Origin: Candidatus Woesearchaeota archaeon
GTDB lineage: Archaea > Nanobdellota > Nanobdellia > Woesearchaeales > WJKV01
Length of the DNA: 11,446 bases
Reading direction: 5' to 3'
Assembly (NCBI GenBank): GCA_019322855.1
Contig: JAHWIA010000018.1
Coordinates: forward strand, 1 to 11,446
This document shows, piece after piece, positions 1-5,692 of this stretch. The translations under genes and the position numbers were made by a program. Numbering within the stretch: position 1 is the first letter of the stretch; each line of letters starts with the position of its first letter. Under the pieces are notes generated by a model. The model did not search any database. It was not told the origin of the DNA and saw only the letters and a program-made list of their open reading frames with translations.

Positions 1-228
1 TACTCAGAGTTCAAGGAATCAAAAGGAAAGATCATCATACACTGGCTTCCTGCTGATAAGAGCAATATTGAAATAAAGATAAGGACGCCAGAAAACAAAT
101 TGATAAAAGGAATCGCAGAATCCGGTGTGAAAAAATTGAAACAAGGAACGATTGTGCAGTTCGAACGTTTTGCATTCGCAAGACTGGACAATAAAAAGAA
201 GATGGAATTTATCTATACACATGCTTGA
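1..228 (+). CDS. gltX: Glutamyl-tRNA synthetase, C-terminal fragment (archaeal type)
   Basis: The window opens inside this gene; 75 codons are visible, ending in TGA. GluRS charges tRNA-Glu with glutamate in the cytoplasm. The visible part corresponds to the C-terminal beta-barrel (anticodon-binding) domain shared by archaeal GluRS and GlnRS-type enzymes. The recognisable stretches are KIIHWLPADK near the start of the fragment and the closing block VQFERFAFARLDN, followed by a short hydrophobic strand ending in IYTHA. Archaeal GluRS proteins typically end with a VQFxRxGFxRxD block and a tail of the YxTH kind, so the family call is good, although the catalytic domain (HIGH and KMSKS motifs) lies outside the window. 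The visible part has no frameshift. A T-rich stretch follows the stop, and the next gene has its own promoter, so the two are probably separate transcripts. Confidence 0.75.
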   Translation, partial: YSEFKESKGKIIIHWLPADKSNIEIKIRTPENKLIKGIAESGVKKLKQGTIVQFERFAFARLDNKKKMEFIYTHA

Positions 229-240
229 TTTTTCTGTTTT
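229..240 (+). terminator. T-rich tract after gltX
   Basis: Two T runs, TTTTT and TTTT, follow the gltX stop codon directly. Archaeal RNA polymerase terminates at T-rich tracts without needing a hairpin, so this is a plausible terminator. The tract is short, so the call is tentative. Confidence 0.4.
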
Positions 241-259
241 CTCGACGAGAAACGAAATG

Positions 260-267
260 TTTATATA
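260..267 (+). promoter_or_regulatory. TATA box of the histone-fold gene
   Basis: The sequence is TTTATATA, a consensus archaeal TATA box, preceded by the purine-rich CGAAATG that could serve as the BRE. The 22-24 nt spacing seen at other promoters here predicts a start near 290-291. That leaves a leader of about 24 nt before the ATG at 315, including the GGGGTGA Shine-Dalgarno site at 301-307. Confidence 0.7.
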
Positions 268-314
268 CTAGAACCCGTTATTGAAAAACAACAATTATGT
301 GGGGTGACATTAAT

Positions 315-479
315 ATGACATTGATAGTAAAAGCAAAAGTAAAAGAATTCGCAAAAGGCGTAAATGTTTCTTCTGATTTCACAGAGAAATTAAACGAAGA
401 AGTCAAACTTCTTATAAAAAAGGCAATCGAAAGAGCCAAAGAGAACAAGAGAAGCACTGTTATGGGAAAAGACCTATAA
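315..479 (+). CDS. Short single-histone-fold protein (DUF1931 / Bd0055-like)
   Basis: A 54-residue protein beginning MTLIVKAKVKEFA. It reads as one compact histone fold: helix 1 (about residues 5-13), the long helix 2 (about 21-43), then the signature RSTVMGKDL. RxTVxxxDL endings are typical of archaeal histones and of the minimal histones related to DUF1931 and to Bdellovibrio Bd0055. Helix 3 is absent or minimal, since the protein stops right after the DL, whereas classic archaeal histones have about 10 more residues. By family knowledge it should dimerise and bind or organise DNA; the binding mode is not predictable here. I chose the ATG at 315 rather than the in-frame ATG at 297 because GGGGTGA sits 7 nt upstream of 315. 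The 297 start would begin only about 6 nt after the predicted transcription start. The gene stands alone, with its own promoter and a T-rich terminator. Confidence 0.75.
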   Translation: MTLIVKAKVKEFAKGVNVSSDFTEKLNEEVKLLIKKAIERAKENKRSTVMGKDL

Positions 480-480
480 T

Positions 481-500
481 TTTCTCTTTCTTTTTTTATT
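481..500 (+). terminator. T-rich terminator of the histone-fold gene
   Basis: A pyrimidine tract containing seven consecutive T follows the stop codon within 2 nt. It suits archaeal T-tract termination and separates this gene from the convergent gene ending at 520. Confidence 0.55.
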
Positions 501-519
501 TAAAATTTACAAACAAGAA

Positions 520-1311
520 TTAGACTAATCTGTACTTTCTGACCGGCTTCTTTTTTGTTTTCTTCTTTGCTTTTTTCTTTGTTTTAGTTGTTTTCTTTTT
601 CGCAGTTTTTTTCTTGGTCTTTGTTGCTTTCTTTTTAGTTGTCTTTTTGACCGGCTTTTTCTTTGCGGTTTTTTTCACTGACTTTGTTTTTTTGACTGTC
701 TTCTTAGGTTTTGCTTTCTTCACTTTCCTCTTCTTTGCCTTCCTTTTCTTCCTAATCTTCTCAACTTCTGTATAGACTGTATCTATCTTCTCTCCTATCT
801 TCTGTACTGCTCTTCCTTCTTTTGATTCTTCCCTCTGAAGATTCTGAAGTGTTTGTCTCATCTTATGCACACTGCTGCGCAAATCACTTATTACCTTGAA
901 CTTCTGGTCCAGGATGTCTAATTTAGAGGTGTCAAGCCTTTCTTTCTTCAGTATCTTCTTCAACAATTCTATCTTCTGAGCATCATTCTCGCTCAATCTG
1001 CTCAATATTTGCCTGTTGAATCGTTCTTCCTGGTCCATCTCATACTCATAATCGAGGATCTTTTTGATCTTCTTTTCTATGACTTCCAATGGTCTTGTTC
1101 CCATAGGTTTCAGTTTCTCTTCATCCTTGATCTCTCTCACAGCCTCTACATTCCTTAATTTATCAATTTTTTTCAAGAAATCCTTTCTGTATTTTGCAGA
1201 ACGTTCAATCCTTCTGTTCTTCCAATGCCGTACAACATACTTAAAGAAACGCCTTCTTCTGTCAGGATCTACTCTGACAGTACGGAACTCTTTTTTTTCT
1301 TCTTCAGCCAT
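520..1311 (-). CDS. Unknown helical protein with a histone-H1-like lysine-rich tail
   Basis: I do not recognise a characterised family. Residues 1-45 are strongly basic (runs such as DPDRRRRFFKYVVRHWKNRR). Residues 45-187 are charged and helical with coiled-coil character. Residues 187-263 are a tail of Lys, Ala, Thr and Pro in KKTxKKKxxK repeats, like the C-terminal tail of histone H1 or bacterial AlgP/Hc1-type proteins, closing with RKYRLV. No signal peptide or membrane segment is seen. It lies 2 nt downstream of the 1314-1865 gene (TAACCATG) with no Shine-Dalgarno site of its own, so it is probably translated by termination-reinitiation and functions with that partner. The tail suggests binding to nucleic acid or another polyanion (inference). 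The basic N-terminus and the tail could together bridge nucleic acid strands, but nothing shows this directly. Confidence 0.6.
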   Translation of the reverse strand: MAEEEKKEFRTVRVDPDRRRRFFKYVVRHWKNRRIERSAKYRKDFLKKIDKLRNVEAVREIKDEEKLKPMGTRPLEVIEKKIKKILDYEYEMDQEERFNRQILSRLSENDAQKIELLKKILKKERLDTSKLDILDQKFKVISDLRSSVHKMRQTLQNLQREESKEGRAVQKIGEKIDTVYTEVEKIRKKRKAKKRKVKKAKPKKTVKKTKSVKKTAKKKPVKKTTKKKATKTKKKTAKKKTTKTKKKAKKKTKKKPVRKYRLV

Positions 1312-1313
1312 GG

Positions 1314-1865
1314 TTAAAACAAGTGGAATCTTTTCTTTTTGTGATGCTCTGGCTCTTCTTTCTTAGTGCCAGGCAACGGCGGCGGTGTGAAGCCTGCAGG
1401 TTTTGTCGGCGGTCTTGTGCTTGTCAATGGAGGAGGGCCCATGGTTGGCGGTTCTGGAAAACGCTCTTCATGACGATGCTCTTCCATGCTTTCCTTCAGC
1501 TCTTCCTGCATGTCCTGCAATGATTTTGCAGTCTCAGAAATCTCTGCAAGTTTCTCTTCTATTATGTCATTAATGGTGACCAGCCCTTCTGCGATCTTCT
1601 TGTTCTGTTCTTCGATTCCAGAAATCCGTTCAAGAAGAGGATCTATCTTTTCATCAACCAGCTCACTCTCTTTGTCTTCATCCCTAAGATCTTCAGTAGC
1701 TTCTTCAAAAACCTCAATCATCTGATTCAGCTTGTCATTAAGCTCTTGTATTGCTCTTTGCAAACCTCTTATATCAGGTCCTCCTTCATGTTTCATGGAT
1801 TTTACTTCATCCCTCAGCCTTTGCAATTCATGACGGGACAGAATTTCATATTCATCTTCAGCCAT
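1314..1865 (-). CDS. Unknown coiled-coil protein with proline-rich tail
   Basis: A 183-residue acidic, soluble protein. Residues 1-25 form a charged helix starting MAEDEYEILSRHELQRL. Residues 33-130 are almost continuous helix with coiled-coil heptads. Residues 137-166 are proline-rich (PEPPTMGPPPL and FTPPPLPG). The last residues are basic (HHKKKRFHLF). No enzyme motif, signal peptide or membrane helix is present. The shape is that of an elongated scaffold with a flexible Pro-rich linker and a positive end. It is the first gene of a two-gene operon with the lysine-tailed protein 2 nt downstream. The start is well supported: AAGGTGGT (1871-1878) precedes the ATG by 5 nt. The family looks archaeal-specific, but I cannot name it and infer no function beyond assembly or partner binding. 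Confidence 0.6.
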   Translation of the reverse strand: MAEDEYEILSRHELQRLRDEVKSMKHEGGPDIRGLQRAIQELNDKLNQMIEVFEEATEDLRDEDKESELVDEKIDPLLERISGIEEQNKKIAEGLVTINDIIEEKLAEISETAKSLQDMQEELKESMEEHRHEERFPEPPTMGPPPLTSTRPPTKPAGFTPPPLPGTKKEEPEHHKKKRFHLF

Positions 1866-1890
1866 AATCTACCACCTTCTTTTTTAAGTA

Positions 1891-1917
1891 TTATATATAA
1901 GGAATTGTTAAATATTT
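1891..1917 (-). promoter_or_regulatory. Promoter region of the coiled-coil operon
   Basis: Two candidate boxes lie on the minus strand: TTATATATAA (1891-1900) and AAATATTTA (1909-1917). With about 23 nt to the start, the farther box would give a leader of about 20 nt that keeps the Shine-Dalgarno site at 1871-1878. The nearer one would start about 4 nt before the ATG and lose it. The farther box is therefore the better fit, although the nearer one is the more canonical sequence. Confidence 0.5.
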
Positions 1918-1962
1918 AGGTTCTCTCATATATAAAAGTATCGGTGTATAAGATGAGATAGA

Positions 1963-1970
1963 TTTTTATA
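1963..1970 (+). promoter_or_regulatory. TATA box giving a leaderless start at 1994
   Basis: TTTTTATA, preceded by the purine-rich GAGATAGA, ends exactly 23 nt before the ATG at 1994. No Shine-Dalgarno site lies between them, so the transcript is probably leaderless. A second AT-rich motif (ATATATAAAAG, 1928-1938) is an alternative box for a longer transcript. Confidence 0.6.
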
Positions 1971-1993
1971 TTACTGCAAAAATATCAAGTTCC

Positions 1994-2404
1994 ATGGTTG
2001 AGGTAGATATAGATAACAAGAAACATCCAGAAAAAAAGATAAGGGCAGGCCCTATTGCAGTTGCGATCTGGCGGAACAAGACAGAGGATGGCAAAAGGAC
2101 ATTCTATTCTGTGTCTTTTGAAAAGAGATACATGGATAATGACTTATGGAAATCCACTAATAGCTTGAACAAGCACGACATTCCGCAGGCAGTTGTCGCG
2201 CTCCAGGAAGCATACAGATACCTTACACTCCATAAGAGTCCTCAAGAATTGATCAATGATGCTTTAGAAGACGAAGGAGCTTATTGGGACAATAAGACGA
2301 ATGCAGAAGAAGTAGTGGTTCCTGATGAGAAATACAGCAAGTTTGTCAATGAATACAACGATGATGACGAGGAAGAGGAAGAAGACAGCGAGGAAGAAGA
2401 ATGA
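1994..2404 (+). CDS. Conserved-looking small protein with acidic C-terminal tail
   Basis: A 136-residue soluble protein. Residues 15-80 form a compact domain: a strand at IRAGPIAVAIWRN, a strand at RTFYSVSFEKRYMD, the loop LWKSTNSLNKHDIP, then a helix AVVALQEAYRYLTL. The pattern GxIxxxxWxN...SFExRYxD...WxSTNSL resembles small proteins I associate with archaeal and phage genomes that may have a PC4-like single-stranded-DNA-binding fold. That link is a resemblance, not an identification. Residues 119-136 are almost entirely Asp and Glu, ending EEEEEDSEEEE, like the acidic tails of SSB proteins or nucleic-acid mimics. The transcript appears leaderless. The stop overlaps the ATG of the next gene (ATGA), so the two are translationally coupled and probably act together. 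The acidic tail could be a partner-docking or autoinhibitory segment (inference). Confidence 0.6.
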   Translation: MVEVDIDNKKHPEKKIRAGPIAVAIWRNKTEDGKRTFYSVSFEKRYMDNDLWKSTNSLNKHDIPQAVVALQEAYRYLTLHKSPQELINDALEDEGAYWDNKTNAEEVVVPDEKYSKFVNEYNDDDEEEEEDSEEEE

Positions 2405-2619
2405 GCTTCAAGGTCTGCCAATGTCCTAAATGCGGAAACATACAATCTACTCAATCTGAAACAACCTTCAAATGCTTCAGGTGCAACAGGAGCACCAAGA
2501 TGAATCCTAAATCAAAATTAGGCGCAGGACTGAAGATACTAAAGACTTTTTCTGACGGAAATCAAGCTTCCAGATTCATAATAGAATATACAAAGCAGAA
2601 ATGGGAAAATAAAAAATAG
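2401..2619 (+). CDS. Zinc-ribbon protein (DUF1922-like)
   Basis: A 72-residue protein with one four-cysteine zinc site: Cys8-x2-Cys11 (CPKC) and Cys25-x2-Cys28 (CFRC), 13 residues apart. This is a rubredoxin-type knuckle pair, as in archaeal DUF1922 or other short zinc ribbons. Residues 36-72 are basic and helical (KLGAGLKILKTF and ASRFIIEYTKQKW). Such proteins usually bind nucleic acid or act as small transcription or replication factors; no catalytic site is visible. Its ATG overlaps the stop of the acidic-tailed gene, which implies co-translation. A basic zinc protein coupled to an acidic-tailed one could form a complex by charge (inference). The stop codon is only 3 nt from the stop of the convergent lipoprotein gene. 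Confidence 0.65.
   Translation: MSFKVCQCPKCGNIQSTQSETTFKCFRCNRSTKMNPKSKLGAGLKILKTFSDGNQASRFIIEYTKQKWENKK
2606..2617 (-). terminator. Minus-strand T tract inside the zinc-ribbon gene's 3' end
   Basis: The last codons of the zinc-ribbon gene read on the minus strand as TATTTTTTATTTT, just past the stop of the lipoprotein gene at 2623. With only 3 nt between the convergent genes, this coding A-tract is the obvious termination site for the membrane-protein operon. Confidence 0.45.
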
Positions 2620-2622
2620 TAT

Positions 2623-3054
2623 TTATGAGACTACTAGCTGTTTCTCCTTGCTTACCTGAATGCCTGCTATAAGGTCCATCACTGTTATTTTTGTTGTATA
2701 AGTTCCTGCAGGAACGATTCCAAGCGGGAATGTGCTGCTGTCCATTGATTTTCCTTCTGTCTTTATGACTGCTCCGAAGAATTCCCTGCTATAGCCTGTC
2801 TCAAGAATCTCAACTATGACCTTCGGCTGTATCTCTCCGTTAGTATTCGTGAAATCGCCTATCTTTTCAGCATACAAGAACAAAGGAGTGTCTGTCTTGA
2901 CTACATCCATAACTACCTTGTTATCTGCACCTACAGAAGCAAAGCCAAGATTGGTTATGTCCAACTTGCTCGTCACTGTCGGAGTCTTCTGCCCGCAAGC
3001 CACAATAAAAATGCCTGCAACAATCAAAATCATCAATACATAAAGTTTCTTCAT
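2623..3054 (-). CDS. Predicted lipoprotein, 143 aa, unknown function
   Basis: It begins MKKLYVLMILIVAGIFIVAC: a short basic n-region, a hydrophobic core and a lipobox IVAC with the lipidated cysteine at residue 20. The mature protein of about 124 residues is predicted to be anchored to the outer face of the membrane. After a short Thr/Pro/Ser linker it alternates beta strands (VVMDVVKTDTPLFLYAEKI, PKVIVEILETG, GTYTTKITVMDLI, KEKQLVVS), which suggests an Ig-like beta sandwich. No catalytic motif is visible. It is the last gene of a four-gene operon, 33 nt after the four-helix membrane protein. GGGTGA lies about 5 nt before its ATG and supports this start. A role with the three upstream membrane proteins is likely but unknown. 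Confidence 0.7.
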   Translation of the reverse strand: MKKLYVLMILIVAGIFIVACGQKTPTVTSKLDITNLGFASVGADNKVVMDVVKTDTPLFLYAEKIGDFTNTNGEIQPKVIVEILETGYSREFFGAVIKTEGKSMDSSTFPLGIVPAGTYTTKITVMDLIAGIQVSKEKQLVVS

Positions 3055-3087
3055 TTTTTCACCCTGTCAAATTAAAAAATAAAAAAA

Positions 3088-3507
3088 TTAAATCAATTTT
3101 GCAGTCAAATAAGGAATCTTGACCTTTGTGATCATTCCCAGCACAAGACCGATAATCGCCCCAAGGACAATGTAAGCGATCATGACCAGGACCCACAGCA
3201 AAAAGGTTTTTCCCCAGCTTTCCTTGTATAAGTACCTTATCAAGAAAAGATGGACCAAGACGACTATCAGTGCGAACACAATGTTCAGCACGACTGCCAG
3301 CGCGGCCATTGGTATAAAGACCAGGATCAATCCCAGCACAAAACTGATTATGCCTGCAATTCCTGCAACAGTAATTGCCGGCTTGAAACCATTATTCTTG
3401 AACTTCAATAGTTTTGATAACCACCACATGATTAGTGAGATTACAACGATGTAAGCTACAGTTGTGACAGCCATTATCAAAATGCCCATGCCCAACACAC
3501 TCGCCAT
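3088..3507 (-). CDS. Four-helix integral membrane protein, unknown
   Basis: A 139-residue protein with about four transmembrane helices: near residues 5-30, 43-65, 66-90 and 103-127. A short charged loop (KLLKFKNNGFK) follows the first helix, and a basic/aromatic loop (RYLYKESWGKT) precedes the last. The N-terminus resembles an uncleaved signal anchor. The organisation recalls small Yip1-like or DUF-type membrane proteins, but I cannot assign a family. The start is secure: AGGAGGTAG (3514-3522) ends 6 nt before the ATG, the strongest Shine-Dalgarno site in this operon. It lies 18 nt after the DUF4870-like gene and 33 nt before the lipoprotein gene. Confidence 0.65.
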   Translation of the reverse strand: MASVLGMGILIMAVTTVAYIVVISLIMWWLSKLLKFKNNGFKPAITVAGIAGIISFVLGLILVFIPMAALAVVLNIVFALIVVLVHLFLIRYLYKESWGKTFLLWVLVMIAYIVLGAIIGLVLGMITKVKIPYLTAKLI

Positions 3508-3525
3508 ATTTATCTACCTCCTTTT

Positions 3526-3870
3526 TTATTTGTAAGCCACATTATATGCAAACTTATGCACAATCGGCACCTTGAATTTCTCGCCATGGTATGCCTTTAC
3601 TGCATACACTATCGCCAGCACTATCCACACTATATACAATGGCCATAGCAGCAAGAACAAGAATCCAAGGATTCCAAACGATATCATTGTCAGTATAAAT
3701 ATCACTATCCACAATGCAATGCACAAGATAAAGAATCCAATATTAAAGAACAATGCCTGGTATGCATGATATTTAACCTGCTTGTCTTTCTTTTCTATTA
3801 TCGCAGTGATCAATGAGATGATCCAGATAGGATATCCCAGTGCAATCAATACTTTTTGTGTTTCATCCAT
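3526..3870 (-). CDS. DUF4870/Tic20-like small membrane protein
   Basis: A 114-residue protein. The N-terminal block QKVLIALGYPIWIISLITAI is followed by a KKDKQVKYHAYQALFFN segment, which is the hallmark of DUF4870-type proteins (membrane helix, charged turn, then a KxHAxQAL motif at the start of the second helix). Two further hydrophobic stretches span about residues 42-65 and 67-92. The end, AVKAYHGEKFKVPIV, is also typical: a YxGxxFxxP cytoplasmic segment. Functions in this family are poorly known; some members are stress-related or Tic20-like. It starts 12 nt after the stop of the TM2-like gene, with GAGGGG about 7 nt upstream of its ATG. Confidence 0.7.
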   Translation of the reverse strand: MDETQKVLIALGYPIWIISLITAIIEKKDKQVKYHAYQALFFNIGFFILCIALWIVIFILTMISFGILGFLFLLLWPLYIVWIVLAIVYAVKAYHGEKFKVPIVHKFAYNVAYK

Positions 3871-3882
3871 TCTATTTCCCCT

Positions 3883-4341
3883 CTAATATGCCTTGGCTTC
3901 TTTGTAAGCCATGACTGTTGAAATTATCACTATCACAAGATTTATGATCATCATTATCGGCAATGCTATCATAACACCCATTCCGAATGTCGCAGCTGCA
4001 ACATAAATCAATATGACGAATTCTATGAACATCAATACCCAATAGCCCAACAGAAAGAACACGCCTCTTCCTATCCTGCCATTGTAGAAATGCCCGATTC
4101 CCAGAATTCCTATCAGACCTAGCAATAGTTCCAATAGAATTGCTGCAACAGGATTCTTTCTCGGACCTAGTTTAACAGGTTTAGCTCTTGCAACTGGTTT
4201 AGCTTTTGCTGCTTTCTTTTTTACTGTCTTTTTGACTGCTTTCTTTTTTGCAGGTTTCTTTTTAACTACTTTCTTTGCAGTCTTCTTTTTAGTTTTCTTA
4301 ACAGAAGTCTTTTTTCCCCCTTTTCTTGCTTTCTTAGCCAT
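3883..4341 (-). CDS. TM2-like membrane protein with N-terminal lysine-rich tail
   Basis: A 152-residue two-part protein. Residues 1-60 are Lys, Ala, Thr and Val repeats (KKTxKKKxAKKxxKKK) like a histone H1 tail. Residues 62-152 are a membrane domain with about three hydrophobic helices. The first contains LGIGHFYNGRIGRGVFFLLG, matching the TM2-domain signature of a hydrophobic segment with GxGxFYxGRxGRG and a second helix. TM2 proteins are small two- to three-helix membrane proteins of mostly unknown role. By the positive-inside rule the lysine tail should face the cytoplasm, where it could bind DNA, RNA or anionic lipid headgroups (inference). It is the first gene of the four-gene operon. 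The start is set by GGGTGAT (4347-4353) 5 nt before the ATG. Confidence 0.7.
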   Translation of the reverse strand: MAKKARKGGKKTSVKKTKKKTAKKVVKKKPAKKKAVKKTVKKKAAKAKPVARAKPVKLGPRKNPVAAILLELLLGLIGILGIGHFYNGRIGRGVFFLLGYWVLMFIEFVILIYVAAATFGMGVMIALPIMMIINLVIVIISTVMAYKEAKAY

Positions 4342-4386
4342 GTATAATCACCCACCCCTTTTATACTGCACAATAACGTCTTTTAG

Positions 4387-4394
4387 TATATAAA
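4387..4394 (-). promoter_or_regulatory. TATA box of the TM2/DUF4870/lipoprotein operon
   Basis: TTTATATA on the minus strand, preceded by the purine-rich GAAAGA. A start about 23 nt downstream (near 4363) leaves a 22-nt leader containing the Shine-Dalgarno site GGGTGAT. It lies right after the ftsY stop codon. With no good T tract between them, some read-through from ftsY is also possible. Confidence 0.65.
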
Positions 4395-4403
4395 TCTTTC
4401 TTT

Positions 4404-5690
4404 TTACGCTTCTAGTCCTAAATTGTCCAATATAATTGCAGGACTGAATTCCTGAAGATCATCATACGTTTGTCCTACTCCAAAATATATTATAGGCTTG
4501 TTTGTGACATAAGAAATTGAAATCGCACTTCCGCCCTTGTCATCAACATCTGCTTTTGAAAGTATGATTCCATCAATACCAATGTGCTCATTGAATTCTT
4601 TAGCCTGTTCAACAGCATCATTGCCTGTCAATGAATCTCCGACAAACAATGTGAGGTCTGGCTTGCTCACTTTCACGACTTTTCTTAATTCATCCATGAG
4701 GTTTGCATTGCTGTGCTGTCTTCCTGCAGTATCTATCAATACAACATCAATGCCTTTTGATTTTGCATGTGCAACAGCGTCAAAACAGACAGCTGCTGAA
4801 TCACTTCCGTACTCCTGTTTTATTATCTTGATGTCCAATCTCTTTGCATGCTCTTCCAATTGCTCAATCGCAGCGACTCTGAATGTGTCTCCTGCAGCCA
4901 TGACACAGCTAAGTCCTTGTTTCTTTAATTTGTTCGCGACTTTCGCCAAAGATGTTGTTTTTCCCACGCCATTGATTCCGACGAAGACAATGACAAACGG
5001 TTTCTCTTTTTTCTGCTTTATCTTCTCAATAAGATCTATTTTCTCGACGTCAAACAGCTCATTTATGCTGTCGCGCAAAGTATCTTTTATTATCTTTTCA
5101 ACACCCAATCTTCCGATCCGTTCCTCGCACAGGTTCTTTTTCAGGTCTTCTTTTATCTTATCGATGACTTCGACAGCAACATTGTTCTCCATCAAGACAA
5201 TCTCCAGGTTCCAGAATAAGTCATTGAACTTCTCCTCTGACAACTGTGTCTTTACAACTTTTTCTTTTATTCTTTTAAAGAAACCCTTCTTCTCCTTGAC
5301 AGGCTCTGGCTCTTCTTTTACTTTTGTCTCTTCCTTGAACTCTGTGACTTCTCTCTTTACTTCTTCTTTGTATTCTTTCTTGGGTTTTTCAACTTTAATT
5401 TCTGGTTTTTCTATCTTCTCTATCTTCTTTTCTTCGACAACAGGCTCTTCCTTGACAACTTCTTTAATTTCAGGCTCTTTCTTTTTTTCTTTTTCTTCAA
5501 TCTTTTTCTCAACAACTTCCTCTTGTATCTCAACTTTCTCTTCTACTTTAGGTTCTTTTTCTTCTATCTTTTCTTTTTCAGAAATAGGTTCTTCGATGAC
5601 TTCTTCTACTTTCTCTTCTACTTCGTCCTCGACTTTCTTGCTGAATTTACCGACAGCATCCTTCAGCTTCTTTTTTAAAAACTTAAACAT
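4404..5690 (-). CDS. ftsY: Signal recognition particle receptor FtsY
   Basis: The GTPase that docks SRP-bound ribosomes at the membrane, working with SRP54. The NG domain is clear. The helical N domain covers about residues 147-225. The P-loop GINGVGKTT is at 238-246, DTFRVAA at 268-274, DTAGR at 320-324, the base-recognition motif SKAD at 378-381 (usually TKxD) and the closing GVGQTYDDL at 404-412. Residues 20-135 are an unusually long Lys/Glu-rich region, so at 428 residues the protein is longer than most archaeal FtsY. Two similar basic-hydrophobic segments flank this region: MFKFLKKKLKDAVGKF at the N-terminus and KKGFFKRIKEKV at 134-145. Both look like amphipathic membrane-binding helices. 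It is the last gene of the aIF6-pfdA-ftsY operon, starting 2 nt after the pfdA stop, with GGGAG in the last pfdA codons as ribosome binding site. Confidence 0.95.
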   Translation of the reverse strand: MFKFLKKKLKDAVGKFSKKVEDEVEEKVEEVIEEPISEKEKIEEKEPKVEEKVEIQEEVVEKKIEEKEKKKEPEIKEVVKEEPVVEEKKIEKIEKPEIKVEKPKKEYKEEVKREVTEFKEETKVKEEPEPVKEKKGFFKRIKEKVVKTQLSEEKFNDLFWNLEIVLMENNVAVEVIDKIKEDLKKNLCEERIGRLGVEKIIKDTLRDSINELFDVEKIDLIEKIKQKKEKPFVIVFVGINGVGKTTSLAKVANKLKKQGLSCVMAAGDTFRVAAIEQLEEHAKRLDIKIIKQEYGSDSAAVCFDAVAHAKSKGIDVVLIDTAGRQHSNANLMDELRKVVKVSKPDLTLFVGDSLTGNDAVEQAKEFNEHIGIDGIILSKADVDDKGGSAISISYVTNKPIIYFGVGQTYDDLQEFSPAIILDNLGLEA

Positions 5691-5692
5691 GT

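Noticed and set aside
297..314. Upstream in-frame ATG at 297 as start of the histone-fold gene
   Set aside because: It would begin about 6 nt after the predicted transcription start and would place the good Shine-Dalgarno site GGGGTGA inside the coding region. The ATG at 315 fits both signals.
545..760. Repetitive T/C-rich DNA as a tandem repeat or CRISPR-like array
   Set aside because: The pattern has no fixed unit or spacer and is explained by codons for the lysine-rich tail on the minus strand.
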